64,000 nucleotides of DNA from Friedmanniella luteola (GTDB lineage: Bacteria; Actinomycetota; Actinomycetes; Propionibacteriales; Propionibacteriaceae). The notes under the pieces were generated by a model. That model worked only from the letters and a program-made list of their open reading frames with translations, made no database searches and had not been told where the DNA came from. The position numbers and the translations under genes were made by a program. The DNA is taken from positions 2,666,001 to 2,730,000 of the forward strand of contig NZ_LT629749.1 of NCBI RefSeq assembly GCF_900105065.1, written 5' to 3'. Below, one piece after another: positions 41,148-49,653 of this stretch (its first letter is position 1; each line of letters opens with the position of its first letter).

Positions 41148-41917
41148 GACCAGAGCGCGGTCTCGGAGCGTTGCAGCCGCTCAGCCTGCCCGCCCGTCCC
41201 CGTGTCGACCCGGCTGGGCTGCTCCGAGCCGCTGGTGCCGGTCTCGATGACGTGCACGGCGACGTTCATCGTCTTCTTCGACGGGTCGCCGATCGCGTAG
41301 ACGCGGTTCAGCGCGCCGCCCTGCACGGTGAGGTCCACGGGGCCGAGCACCACCGGGGAGGACTTGCCGGCCGGCACGATGGCCACCTCGTAGGTGGCGA
41401 CGGGGACGACGAGGTTGAGGGACTCACCATTCTCGATGTTGGCGAACAGCACCTTGTCGTCGACCCGGACGTCGGCCTCGCCGACCCGGGCGGTGTGCGC
41501 GACCGTCAGGGACGCCTTGCCGCGCGGGACGTCGGAGAGGTCGTTCCGGAAGACGGTGACGGCCGGGTCCGCGTCCTGGCCGGCGTCGGCGGGCAGGTGC
41601 ACCACGACGTCCCAACTGGAGCCGGCGGTGACCTTGAACATGCGCTCCAGCAGCACGTTGCCGTCGTCGCTGAAGGTCACCTTGCGCGAGCCCGCCTCGA
41701 CGGGGAAGCCCTTGGTCACGGCAGCGGTCTTGACGTCCTCGGCGACCGTCTTGCCGTCGACGGCCACGTCGACGGTGCGGCCCGGCAGGCCCTGCACCAC
41801 GTAGATCTTGGCGTCGTCCGCGGCCTGCACCGGTGCGACGGTGAGACCGGCCAGGCCCAGTGCAGCACTGCCGAGCAGCACGAGTGCCGTCCGACGACGG
41901 GCAACAGCTCTGTTCAT
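41144..41917 (-). CDS. Secreted DUF4397-domain protein
   Basis: 257 aa. Seen: Sec signal peptide MNRAVARRRTALVLLGSAALGLAGLTVAPVQAAD with an Ala-x-Ala cleavage site, then beta-rich DUF4397 repeats (AKIYVVQGLPGRTVDVAVDGKTVAEDV; ASLTVAHTARVGEADVRVDDKVLFANIENG; YEVAIVPAGKSSPVVLGPVDLTVQGGALNRVYAIGD). DUF4397 proteins are cell-surface or secreted and of unknown function; in several actinobacteria they precede a class E/F sortase. The C-terminus has no LPxTG/LAxTG motif, hydrophobic helix or basic tail, so this one appears to be released. CGGGGGATC before the ATG may serve as Shine-Dalgarno. Operon with the sortase by CTGA overlap. Confidence 0.88.
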   Translation of the reverse strand: MNRAVARRRTALVLLGSAALGLAGLTVAPVQAADDAKIYVVQGLPGRTVDVAVDGKTVAEDVKTAAVTKGFPVEAGSRKVTFSDDGNVLLERMFKVTAGSSWDVVVHLPADAGQDADPAVTVFRNDLSDVPRGKASLTVAHTARVGEADVRVDDKVLFANIENGESLNLVVPVATYEVAIVPAGKSSPVVLGPVDLTVQGGALNRVYAIGDPSKKTMNVAVHVIETGTSGSEQPSRVDTGTGGQAERLQRSETALWS

Positions 41918-42045
41918 GTGATCCCCCGATCGACTGCCCCTCCCCCGAGGAGCAGGAGCAGACTACCCCGCCCCGCGGACGGCCACCGGCGGTGCGCAGT
42001 TCCGGTCTGACCAGGGCGGGGAGCGCGGGGACCCGACCGGGCCGC

Positions 42046-42393
42046 TCAGCCGTCGTCCAGCTGGCGACGCAGCCGGGCCGGTGCCTTGAGCCGCCAGGCG
42101 TCGGTGACCAGCTCCGCGAGCTCCTCCGCGTCGACCGCCGCCAGCTGGAGCAGGACGACGGCGTGCCCGCCGTAGTGGGGCAGCGTGCTGAACACCGCCG
42201 GTCGCGCGCTGAGCAGGGCCTCCTTCTCGCCGACGTCCGGCACCGGCAGCACGAGCAGGCCGCTGCCGTCCTCCGTCCGCAGGCGCAGGAACCCCTTCCC
42301 GGCCACGCGGTAGCCGGGGGTCCCGTACCAGGTGCCCTCGGTCGTCCCGGGCAGGGCCAGCGCCACGCGTCGGAGGTCCTCGTCGGTCGCCAC
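42046..42393 (-). CDS. MmcQ/YjbR-family protein
   Basis: 115 aa, double-wing CyaY-like fold common in actinobacteria; no firm function (sometimes DNA-binding). Seen: DEDLRRVALALPGTTEGTWYGTPGYRVAGKGFLRL, VGEKEALLSARPAVFSTLPHYGGHAVVLLQLAAVDAEELAELVTDAWRLKAP, which is the complete family pattern. GTG 42393 preceded by TAGCGT-N6, so leaderless. It diverges from the aldo/keto reductase gene with only 47 bases between start codons. Confidence 0.87.
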   Translation of the reverse strand: MATDEDLRRVALALPGTTEGTWYGTPGYRVAGKGFLRLRTEDGSGLLVLPVPDVGEKEALLSARPAVFSTLPHYGGHAVVLLQLAAVDAEELAELVTDAWRLKAPARLRRQLDDG

Positions 42394-42399
42394 GGGCCC

Positions 42400-42405
42400 A
42401 CGCTA
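42400..42405 (-). promoter_or_regulatory. Predicted -10 box, leaderless MmcQ/YjbR gene
   Basis: TAGCGT-N6-GTG on the minus strand; faces the aldo/keto reductase -10 at 42429-42434. Confidence 0.5.
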
Positions 42406-42428
42406 GCGGCGGCGCTGGGGCCGGGCGC

Positions 42429-42434
42429 TAGGTT
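42429..42434 (+). promoter_or_regulatory. Predicted -10 box, leaderless aldo/keto reductase gene
   Basis: TAGGTT-N6-ATG 42441. The two opposing -10 boxes are 23 bases apart. Confidence 0.55.
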
Positions 42435-42440
42435 CGGCGC

Positions 42441-43322
42441 ATGACCGACACGACCTTCTCCGACGCGACCGTCGCCCTGGGCCCCCACGCGGTGCACCGG
42501 CTGGGCTTCGGGGCGATGCAGCTCCCCGGCCCCGGCGTGATGGGTCCGCCCCGCGACCGCGACGAGGCGCTGGCGGTGCTGCGCCGCGCCGTCGAGCTCG
42601 GCGTCGACCACATCGACACCGCGCAGTACTACGGGCCCGACGTGGCCAACGAGCTGATCCGCGAGGCCCTGCACCCCTACCCGGAGGGCCTGGCCCTGGT
42701 CTCGAAGGTCGGCGCGGTCCGCGACGCCAAGGGCGGCTGGCCCCCCGCCCAGCAGCCGGCCGAGCTCCGTGCCGGCGTCGAGGACAACCTGCGCACGCTG
42801 GGCGTCGAGCAGCTGGCCGCCGTGAACCTGCGGGTGATGGACCCGATCCGCGGGTACACCCCACCGCCGTTCGAGGACCAGCTGGCCGAGATGGTCGCCC
42901 TGCGCGACGAGGGCCTCATCGCCGGCATCGGGGTCTCCAACGTGGACCTCGACCAGCTCGACACGGCGATCCGGCTGGCGGGCGTCGTCTGCGTCCAGAA
43001 CGCCTACAGCCTGCTGGACCGCACGCACGAGCCGGTGCTCCAGCGCTGCGAGGCCGAGGGCATCGCCTTCGTGCCGTTCTTCCCGCTGGGCTCGGCCTTC
43101 CCGGGCATGCCGAAGGTCACCGAGAACGCCGCCGTCGTCGCGCTGGCCGACGAGCTCGGCGCCACCGAGGCGCAGGTCGGGCTCTCCTGGCTGCTGCACC
43201 ACAGCCCGAGCATCCTGCTCATCCCGGGCACCAGCTCGTTGGCCCACCTGGAGGAGAACATGGCGACGCTCTCCCTCCCGCTCACCGAGGACCAGGTCGC
43301 CGACCTGGAGAAGGCGGTCTGA
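42441..43322 (+). CDS. Aldo/keto reductase
   Basis: 293 aa TIM-barrel NADPH oxidoreductase. Seen: LGFGAMQLPG at the first strand, catalytic Asp and Tyr in HIDTAQYYGP, catalytic Lys in LVSKVG, NADP-binding IPGTSSLAHLEENMATL near the C-terminus. At the fourth catalytic position, where typical enzymes have His (QxH), it reads VNLRVMD, so His is replaced by Arg. This variant occurs in a subgroup of bacterial oxidoreductases and may change substrate or slow carbonyl reduction. Its last 41 bases overlap the end of the convergent DksA-like gene. Confidence 0.92.
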   Translation: MTDTTFSDATVALGPHAVHRLGFGAMQLPGPGVMGPPRDRDEALAVLRRAVELGVDHIDTAQYYGPDVANELIREALHPYPEGLALVSKVGAVRDAKGGWPPAQQPAELRAGVEDNLRTLGVEQLAAVNLRVMDPIRGYTPPPFEDQLAEMVALRDEGLIAGIGVSNVDLDQLDTAIRLAGVVCVQNAYSLLDRTHEPVLQRCEAEGIAFVPFFPLGSAFPGMPKVTENAAVVALADELGATEAQVGLSWLLHHSPSILLIPGTSSLAHLEENMATLSLPLTEDQVADLEKAV

Positions 43323-43680
43323 GCCCGGCGCAGGCGACGCAGAGCCGGGCCTCGGGCCGGGCCCGGAGCCGGGCCTCGGGGATCGGACGGCCGCAGCGCT
43401 CGCACACCCCGAAGCGGCCCGCGGCCAGCCGGTCGCGGGCCGCGACGAGCTCGGCCAGCGTCTGCTCCGTCCGGACCAGCAGGGCGCTGTCGCGGGCCTG
43501 GTCCAGCGAGACGGTGGAGCCCTCCGGGTCGTGCTCGTCGTCGGCCGACGTCAGGCTGCGGGCCACCCGCATCTGCTCGATCGCCGACAGCAGCGACGCC
43601 CGCTGCTCCGCCGCCTGACGGAGCCGGTCGTCCAGCAGCTCGGCGTAGCTCGGGTCGGCCTCGGGCCCCGGGTCCCCCAC
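43282..43680 (-). CDS. DksA/TraR-type C4 zinc-finger protein
   Basis: 132 aa. Seen: a long helical hairpin (LLDDRLRQAAEQRASLLSAIEQMRVARSL; ALLVRTEQTLAELVAARDRLAAGRFG) and a C-terminal zinc finger CERCGRPIPEARLRARPEARLCVACA, the DksA/TraR layout. DksA proteins insert a coiled coil into the RNA polymerase secondary channel; whether this one does is not known. GTG 43680 lies one base after the upstream PHP-gene stop, so the two form an operon. The 3' end overlaps the aldo/keto reductase gene tail to tail by 41 bases, so the two mRNAs must be complementary there. Confidence 0.88.
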   Translation of the reverse strand: MGDPGPEADPSYAELLDDRLRQAAEQRASLLSAIEQMRVARSLTSADDEHDPEGSTVSLDQARDSALLVRTEQTLAELVAARDRLAAGRFGVCERCGRPIPEARLRARPEARLCVACAGLRPPSPGRRPGPR

Positions 43681-43681
43681 G

Positions 43682-44527
43682 TCAGCGGACCCGCGCGGCC
43701 ATCCGGTCGCTGATCTCGGCGAACACCGACGGGTCGGTGGTGTTGACGCCGAGGTCGTGGTCGACCTTGCCGGTCCCGTGGTAGTCGCTGCTCCCCGTGG
43801 CCAGCAGGTCGAGCTGGCGGGCCAGCACCCGCAGGCGGTGCCGGGTGGCCCGGTCGTGGTCCTGGTGCTCCACCTCCAGGCCGTCGAGGTGGTGCTCGGC
43901 GGCCAGCACGGCCAGCAGCTCGGCCGGCAGCACGTGCTCGCGTCCGCGGCCCCACGGGTGGGCGATCACCGCGACCCCGCCGGCCCCGCGCACCAGGTCG
44001 ATGCCGTGCGCGAGATCGATGGCGTAGCGGTGGACGTGCGCGGGGCCGCCGTCGTACAGGTAGCGGTCGAAGGCCTCGGTGCGGTCGTGCACGTGGCCCG
44101 CCTCGACCAGCGCGTCGGCGATGTGCGGGCGCCCGACGGACGGGCTGTCACCCACGAAGCGCATCACCGCCTCCTCGCTCACCCCCACGCCCAGGGCGTC
44201 CAGCTTGGCCAGCACACCGGTGAGCCGGCCGGTCCGGCCGTCGCGGACCCGCGCCATCTCCCGCGCCAGCTCGGGGTCGGCCGGGTCGGCGCCGTAGCCG
44301 AGCAGGTGCACGCTGCTGCCGCCGTGGGTGCAGGACAGCTCCAGGCCGCGGACCACCTGCACGCCGACCCGCTCCCCCGTGGCGACCGCGGCGTCGAGGC
44401 CGTCGAACGTGTCGTGGTCGGTCAGCGCCACCACGTCCAGCCGGGCGCGCACCGCCTGCTCGACGAGCTGCTCGGGGGTGTCGGTGCCGTCAGAGGTCGA
44501 GGAGTGGGTGTGGAGGTCGATCCGCAT
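43682..44527 (-). CDS. PHP-domain phosphoesterase (YciV/RNase AM-like)
   Basis: 281 aa. Seen: all PHP metal-binding blocks, RIDLHTHSSTSDGT, LTDHDTFDGL, RGLELSCTHGGSSVHLLGY, VAVIAHPWGRG and TGSSDYHGTGK. The family includes 3',5'-nucleotide bisphosphate phosphatases and the 5'-3' exonuclease RNase AM that trims RNA ends; this length and motif set fit that group rather than histidinol phosphatase or DNA polymerase PHP domains. ATG 44527 is preferred over GTG 44536 because TAGGTG lies six bases upstream of it and it gives the usual M-x-(I/V)-D-LHTHS start. Operon with the DksA-like gene. Confidence 0.9.
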   Translation of the reverse strand: MRIDLHTHSSTSDGTDTPEQLVEQAVRARLDVVALTDHDTFDGLDAAVATGERVGVQVVRGLELSCTHGGSSVHLLGYGADPADPELAREMARVRDGRTGRLTGVLAKLDALGVGVSEEAVMRFVGDSPSVGRPHIADALVEAGHVHDRTEAFDRYLYDGGPAHVHRYAIDLAHGIDLVRGAGGVAVIAHPWGRGREHVLPAELLAVLAAEHHLDGLEVEHQDHDRATRHRLRVLARQLDLLATGSSDYHGTGKVDHDLGVNTTDPSVFAEISDRMAARVR

Positions 44528-44618
44528 GCCCCACACCTACCACGGCCCGCGGCGAGAGCCTTCCCCGTCCGCAGCAGCGGCCAGGTCCCGGTGCAGGGAC
44601 CCGGTCAGGCACACGGAC

Positions 44619-44657
44619 GGCCAGGAGCGCGGTCCGCGCCCGAGCGGAGCGAGGGCC
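44619..44657. repeat. 39-bp dispersed repeat, second family (copy A)
   Basis: Begins GGCCAGGAGCGCGG, ends CGAGCGGAGCGAGGGCC. Matches the reverse complement of 63396-63433 apart from three substitutions and one inserted G. Lies in the gap between the gdh stop and the PHP gene start. Confidence 0.75.
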
Positions 44658-44663
44658 GACAGC

Positions 44664-47600
44664 TCAGGGCAGCAGGGCCTTCGCGACGCGCAGGCCCACC
44701 GAGACCCGGGCGAGGTCGGCGCGCACGCTGCAGATCTGCCGCAGCGTGGTCACCGACGTGCCGAGGCCCGGGACCGAGCGCTCCCACGCCTTCACCACCT
44801 GCTCCGCATCCGACGTCACCCCGTCCCCGCCGTGGTCGGCGTGCCGCAGCGACTCCGCGGTCAGCGCCGCGTGCACGGCGTGCAGGTCGTCGCGGAGCGC
44901 CGCCCGGGCCATCGTCTGCCAGCGGTCGGCGCGCGGCAGCTCGAGGACCCGGCCCAGCAGCCGGTCCAGCCCCAGCCGCTGGCCGAGGGTGAAGTGCACC
45001 GCCGCGACCTGCAGCAGGTCGTGGCCGGTGCGGGCGGCCGTCTGCACGACGGTGAGCGCCGCGTACGCCGGCGGCAGCACGGCCACCTGCAGCGCCAGGT
45101 CCTCCGGCACGCCCGCGTCGCGGTAGCGGGCCAGCCGCTTCTCGAAGGCCTCCCGCTCCCGGCCGGCCAGCACGTCGGGCAGCGCGGCCCGGAGCGCCGT
45201 GACGCCCTCGGCCATCTCGTCGACGCAGGCCTGGACGTCCACCCGCCGGCGCCGGTTGAGCAGCCAGCGGGTGGCGCGCTCCACCAGCGTCCGGGTCTCC
45301 AGCCGCAACGTCGTCTGCACCGACGCGTCGACCTGGTGGTCGAGGGCCGCGACGGCGGCGTCCAGCTCGGCCGCCCCGAACACGGCGCGGGCCGCGGTGT
45401 GGGCCAGGATCACCTCGGCGGCCGTGGCCCCGCTCTCCCCCGAGAGCCGGTGGAAGCAGGTGATGCCGGCGGTGTCGACGAAGCGGTTGACCGCGACGGT
45501 GGTGACGATCTCGCGGTGCAGCCGGTGCCCGCGCATCTGCTCGGCGTAGCGCTCCCGCAGCGGGCGCGGGAAGTAGCCGACCAGGTCGCGGGCCAGGTAC
45601 GGGTCGTCGGGCAGGTCGGAGCGCTCCACCTCGCTCTCCAGCACGATCTTGGTGTAGGCGAGCAGGGTGGCCAGCTCCGGTGCGGTCAGCCCGCCCTTGT
45701 TCTGCCGGCGCAGCTCCAGCTCCTCCTCCGAGGGCAGGGACTCCAGCTGGCGGTCCAGCAGGCCCTGGTCCTCCAGCCGCTCGATCCAGTCCTCGTGCAC
45801 CCCGGCCATCGACGCCGCCTGCTGGACGCTGTTGGCCAGCGCCAGGTTCTGGGACCGGTTGTGCGCCAGCACCAGCCGGGACACCTCGTCGGTCATCGAG
45901 GCCAGCAGGGCGTCGCGGTCGGGCGTCGACAGCCGGCCCGCCGCCACGTCGGCGGCCAGCAGCACCTTGATGTTGACCTCGTGGTCGGAGGTGTCGACGC
46001 CTGCGGAGTTGTCGATGAAGTCGGTGTTGATCCGTCCGCCGGAGGCCGCGTACTCGATGCGGCCGCGCTGGGTGAGGCCCAGGTTGCCGCCCTCGCCGAC
46101 GCAGCGGGCCCGCAGCTGGCCGCCGTCCACCCGCAGCCCGTCGTTGGCCTTGTCGCCGACCTGGGCGTGGGTCTCCTGCGCCGACTTCACGTAGGTGCCG
46201 ATGCCGCCGTTCCACAGCAGGTCGACGGGCGCCCTCAGGCAGGCGCTGATCAGCTCCTGCGGGGGCAGCGCGGTGACGCCGGCGTCGAGCCCCAGCACCG
46301 CCCGCACCTGCGGGCTGACCGGGATCGACTTGAGCGTGCGGGGGTAGACCCCGCCCCCCTCGCTGATCAGCCCGGCGTCGTAGTCGGCCCAGCTGGAGCG
46401 CGGCAGCGCGAACAGCCGCTCGCGCTCGGCGAAGCTGGCCTCCGGGTCGGGCTGCGGGTCGAGGAAGACGTGCCGGTGGTCGAACGCGGCGACGAGGCGG
46501 AGGTGCCGGCTGAGCAGCATGCCGTTGCCGAAGACGTCCCCGCTCATGTCGCCGATGCCGACGCAGCTGAAGTCGTCCACGGCCGGGTCGAGGCCCAGCT
46601 CGCGGAAGTGCCGGGTGACCGACTCCCAGGCGCCGCGGGCGGTGATCCCCATCGCCTTGTGGTCGTACCCGGCGGAGCCGCCGGAGGCGAACGCGTCGCC
46701 CAGCCAGAACCCCGCCTCCACCGAGATCGCGTTGGCGATGTCGGAGAAGGTGGCGGTGCCCTTGTCGGCGGCGACGACGAGGTACGGGTCGTCGCCGTCG
46801 TAGCGGACCACGTGCTCGGGGTGCACGACGGCGCCGTCGACGAGGTTGTCCGTGAGGTCCAGCAGGCTGGTGATGAACAGCCGGTAGCAGGCGGTCCCCT
46901 CGGCCAGCCAGGCGTCGCGGTCGGCGGCCGGGTCGGGCAGCTGCTTGGCGTAGAAGCCACCCTTGGCCCCCACCGGCACGATCACGGTGTTCTTCACCAT
47001 CTGCGCCTTGACCAGGCCGAGGACCTCGGTCCGGAAGTCCTCGGCGCGGTCGGACCAGCGCAGCCCGCCACGGGCGACGGCCCCGAACCGCAGGTGCACG
47101 CCCTCGACGCGCGGGGAGTAGACGAAGATCTCGAACTGCGGCCGCGGCTCGGGCAGGTCCGGGATCTGCCGGGGGGCGAGCTTGACGGCCAGCGCGCCGC
47201 GCCCGGGCACGAAGTGGTTCGTGCGCAGGGCGGCGGTCACCACCGCGAGGTAGGAGCGGACGATCCGGTCGTGGTCGAGGCTGGTGACCTCGTCGAGCGC
47301 CGCGGAGATCTCCGCCGTCAAGGTCTCCACCCGGGCGGTGCGCCGCTCGTCGGACAGACCGAGCCGCGGGTCGAACCGGGTCTCGAAGAGCTTCACGAGG
47401 CGGCGGGCCAGGTCGGTGTTCGCGGCCAGCGCCTGCGCCAGGTAGGCCTGGCTGTACGGGCTGCCCGCCTGCTGCAGGTAGCGCCCGACGGCCCGCAGGA
47501 CGCTCACCTGGTGCCAGTCGAGGCCGGCGCCCAGGACGAGCGCGTTGAAGCCGTCGGACTCGCTGCGGCCGGCGTAGGAGGCGGCGAACGCGTCCGTGAA

Positions 47601-49532
47601 GCGCTCGCGGGCCTCCAGGGTCCAGTCCCGGCGGACGGTTTCGCGACCGCCGGGGACGCTGAGGCCGAAGTCGTAGACGAAGGCCCGGTCGCCGCGCAGG
47701 GTCAGCTCGTAGGGCCGCTCGTCGATGACGTCGACGCCGAGCCGGGTGAGGTGCGGCAGGATCCGCGAGAGCGACATGGACGCGTCGCGCCGGAAGATCT
47801 TGAGCCGCAGGTCGGCCTCGTCGTCGGTCCGGACGGGCCGGTGCACGGCCATCGACATGCCGTCCCGCTCGCCGAGGGCCCCCAGGGCGGTCAGGTCGTC
47901 GAGGGCCTGCCCCGGCGCGTAGTCCTCCTTGTACGCCTCGGGCAGGGCGCTGGCGAGCAGGCTGAGCCGCTCCGCCTGCTCCGACGCCCCGACGAGGTCG
48001 GCGAAGGCGTCGTCCCAGGACCGGGTGGCGAGGGTGAGCTCCTTCTCCAGGCCGCGGACGTCGATCTCGCCCAGGGGCCGGCCGACGGGCATCCGCAGCA
48101 CGAAGTGCAGCCGGGCCAGCACCGACTCGGTGACGCGGGCCGTGTAGTCGACGCTGACCCCGCCGAGCCGGCTCAGCAGCAGGTCCTCCATCCGCCGGCG
48201 GACCGCGGTGGTGTAGCGGTCCCGCGGCAGGTAGACCAGGCAGGAGAGGTAACGGCCGTAGGGGTCCGGGCGGACGAACATCCGGACCTGGCGGCGCTCC
48301 TTGAGGTGGGCGATCTTCTCCACGGTGCCGGCGAGCTCGTCGATCGGGGTCTGGAACAGCTCGTCGCGCGGGTAGGTCTCCAGCACGTCGACGACGGCCT
48401 TGCCGCCGTGGCTCTGCTCGTCGTAGCCGGTCAGCCGCAGCACGGCCTCGGTCTTCTGGCGCAGCACGGGGACCCGGGCGATGCTCTCGGAGTACGCGCT
48501 GGAGGCGAACAGTCCGAGGAAGCGCCGCTCGCCGACGACGCGGCCCTCGGCGTTGAAGGTGCGCAGCCCCAGGTAGTCGAGGTAGGCCGGCCGGTGCACC
48601 CGGGAGCGCTGGTCGTCCTTGGTGATGATCATCAGCAGGTGGTGGGTGCCCGGCTGCGGCAGCGCGTGGAAGGCGTCCGGGGCGTCGACGTCGCCGCGCA
48701 GGATCCCCAGGCCGGTGCCGGGGACGACCTCGTAGTGCAGGTCCTCGCCCTCGCCGACCGCGACGTGCTCGCGGTAGCCCAGGAACGTGAAGTGGTTGGC
48801 GTTGAGCCAGCCGACCAGCTCCTGGGCCAGCGCCGCCTCCTCCGTCCGGCCGCCGGTGAGCGACGGGTCGCCCAGCAGCGCGGCCGTCTCGGTGGAGCGC
48901 TCGAGCATCGGCCGCCAGTCCTCGACGGCGGCCCGGACCAGACCGAGCACCTCGCGCAGGCCCCGGTCGAGGGCGGGCACGAGGGCGTCGGGGTCCTCCG
49001 GCCGGGCCGGCGGCAGGATCTCCAGGTGCATCCAGGACTCGGCCAGCACGCCGGGCTCGGCGGCCGCCTCCCCGCGCTCCACGGTGACCAGGGCGCCGTC
49101 GGCGTCGCGCCGGACGAGGTACTGGGGGTGGAAGACCTCGCGGACGCTCCAGCCCTGCCGGAGCACCTCCATGGTCACCGAGTCGACGAGGAACGGCTGG
49201 TCGTCGGTCACGACCTGCACGACGGTCGCGCCCCCGGCGGTCCAGCCGTCGTCGCCCTGCCGGGGCGTGCGGACGGTGATGACGGGCTCGCCGGGGCGGC
49301 GCTGCACCGCGGCCCGGTAGTGGCTGGCGACGAGGCCGAGCAGGTCGTCGGCGGTGCGGGAGTCGACGTCGACGGCGTCGACGTGGCGGAAGTAGTGCTG
49401 CAGGAAGCCCTCGACCTGCGCGGGGTCCTGCCCCAGCTCGGCCGCCAGGGCGGCCCCGCGGCTGGCCACCGTGGCGATCTTCTCGTTCTTGTCCTGCTCC
49501 AGCTCCGCGTCCGCCACCGTCACGTCAACCAT
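44664..49532 (-). CDS. gdh: NAD-specific glutamate dehydrogenase, 180-kDa class
   Basis: 1622 aa from ATG 49532. Oxidises glutamate to 2-oxoglutarate and ammonia, feeding amino acids into the TCA cycle. Seen: a long N-terminal regulatory region with ACT-like segments, the catalytic domain LRFGAVARGGLRWSDRAEDFRTEVLGLVKAQMVKN and VPVGAKGGFYAK, a Rossmann region with CVGIGDMSGDVFGNGML, and a large helical C-terminal domain. Size and layout match L_180 GDHs of Streptomyces and mycobacteria. In mycobacteria this enzyme is inhibited by unphosphorylated GarA, downstream of PknG, and a PknG-GlnH-GlnX cluster lies 12 kb away here. GACGAGG precedes the ATG. The opposite strand is open for 5.5 kb as a codon-bias artefact. 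Confidence 0.95.
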   Translation of the reverse strand: MVDVTVADAELEQDKNEKIATVASRGAALAAELGQDPAQVEGFLQHYFRHVDAVDVDSRTADDLLGLVASHYRAAVQRRPGEPVITVRTPRQGDDGWTAGGATVVQVVTDDQPFLVDSVTMEVLRQGWSVREVFHPQYLVRRDADGALVTVERGEAAAEPGVLAESWMHLEILPPARPEDPDALVPALDRGLREVLGLVRAAVEDWRPMLERSTETAALLGDPSLTGGRTEEAALAQELVGWLNANHFTFLGYREHVAVGEGEDLHYEVVPGTGLGILRGDVDAPDAFHALPQPGTHHLLMIITKDDQRSRVHRPAYLDYLGLRTFNAEGRVVGERRFLGLFASSAYSESIARVPVLRQKTEAVLRLTGYDEQSHGGKAVVDVLETYPRDELFQTPIDELAGTVEKIAHLKERRQVRMFVRPDPYGRYLSCLVYLPRDRYTTAVRRRMEDLLLSRLGGVSVDYTARVTESVLARLHFVLRMPVGRPLGEIDVRGLEKELTLATRSWDDAFADLVGASEQAERLSLLASALPEAYKEDYAPGQALDDLTALGALGERDGMSMAVHRPVRTDDEADLRLKIFRRDASMSLSRILPHLTRLGVDVIDERPYELTLRGDRAFVYDFGLSVPGGRETVRRDWTLEARERFTDAFAASYAGRSESDGFNALVLGAGLDWHQVSVLRAVGRYLQQAGSPYSQAYLAQALAANTDLARRLVKLFETRFDPRLGLSDERRTARVETLTAEISAALDEVTSLDHDRIVRSYLAVVTAALRTNHFVPGRGALAVKLAPRQIPDLPEPRPQFEIFVYSPRVEGVHLRFGAVARGGLRWSDRAEDFRTEVLGLVKAQMVKNTVIVPVGAKGGFYAKQLPDPAADRDAWLAEGTACYRLFITSLLDLTDNLVDGAVVHPEHVVRYDGDDPYLVVAADKGTATFSDIANAISVEAGFWLGDAFASGGSAGYDHKAMGITARGAWESVTRHFRELGLDPAVDDFSCVGIGDMSGDVFGNGMLLSRHLRLVAAFDHRHVFLDPQPDPEASFAERERLFALPRSSWADYDAGLISEGGGVYPRTLKSIPVSPQVRAVLGLDAGVTALPPQELISACLRAPVDLLWNGGIGTYVKSAQETHAQVGDKANDGLRVDGGQLRARCVGEGGNLGLTQRGRIEYAASGGRINTDFIDNSAGVDTSDHEVNIKVLLAADVAAGRLSTPDRDALLASMTDEVSRLVLAHNRSQNLALANSVQQAASMAGVHEDWIERLEDQGLLDRQLESLPSEEELELRRQNKGGLTAPELATLLAYTKIVLESEVERSDLPDDPYLARDLVGYFPRPLRERYAEQMRGHRLHREIVTTVAVNRFVDTAGITCFHRLSGESGATAAEVILAHTAARAVFGAAELDAAVAALDHQVDASVQTTLRLETRTLVERATRWLLNRRRRVDVQACVDEMAEGVTALRAALPDVLAGREREAFEKRLARYRDAGVPEDLALQVAVLPPAYAALTVVQTAARTGHDLLQVAAVHFTLGQRLGLDRLLGRVLELPRADRWQTMARAALRDDLHAVHAALTAESLRHADHGGDGVTSDAEQVVKAWERSVPGLGTSVTTLRQICSVRADLARVSVGLRVAKALLP

Positions 49533-49572
49533 CCTCGTCGAGCCCCGCACGCCCTCGTGCGCCGGCCTCTCG

Positions 49573-49578
49573 ACCCTA
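49573..49578 (-). promoter_or_regulatory. Candidate -10 box of gdh
   Basis: TAGGGT on the minus strand, 41-46 bases before ATG 49532, giving a leader of about 34 bases with Shine-Dalgarno. No clear -35. Confidence 0.35.
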
Positions 49579-49653
49579 GTACCGGGGGGCCGGCGCCACG
49601 GCTCAACGGCACGGCTCGCCAGGGGGCGCGGGGCGCGCTGCCATCATGGGCGC

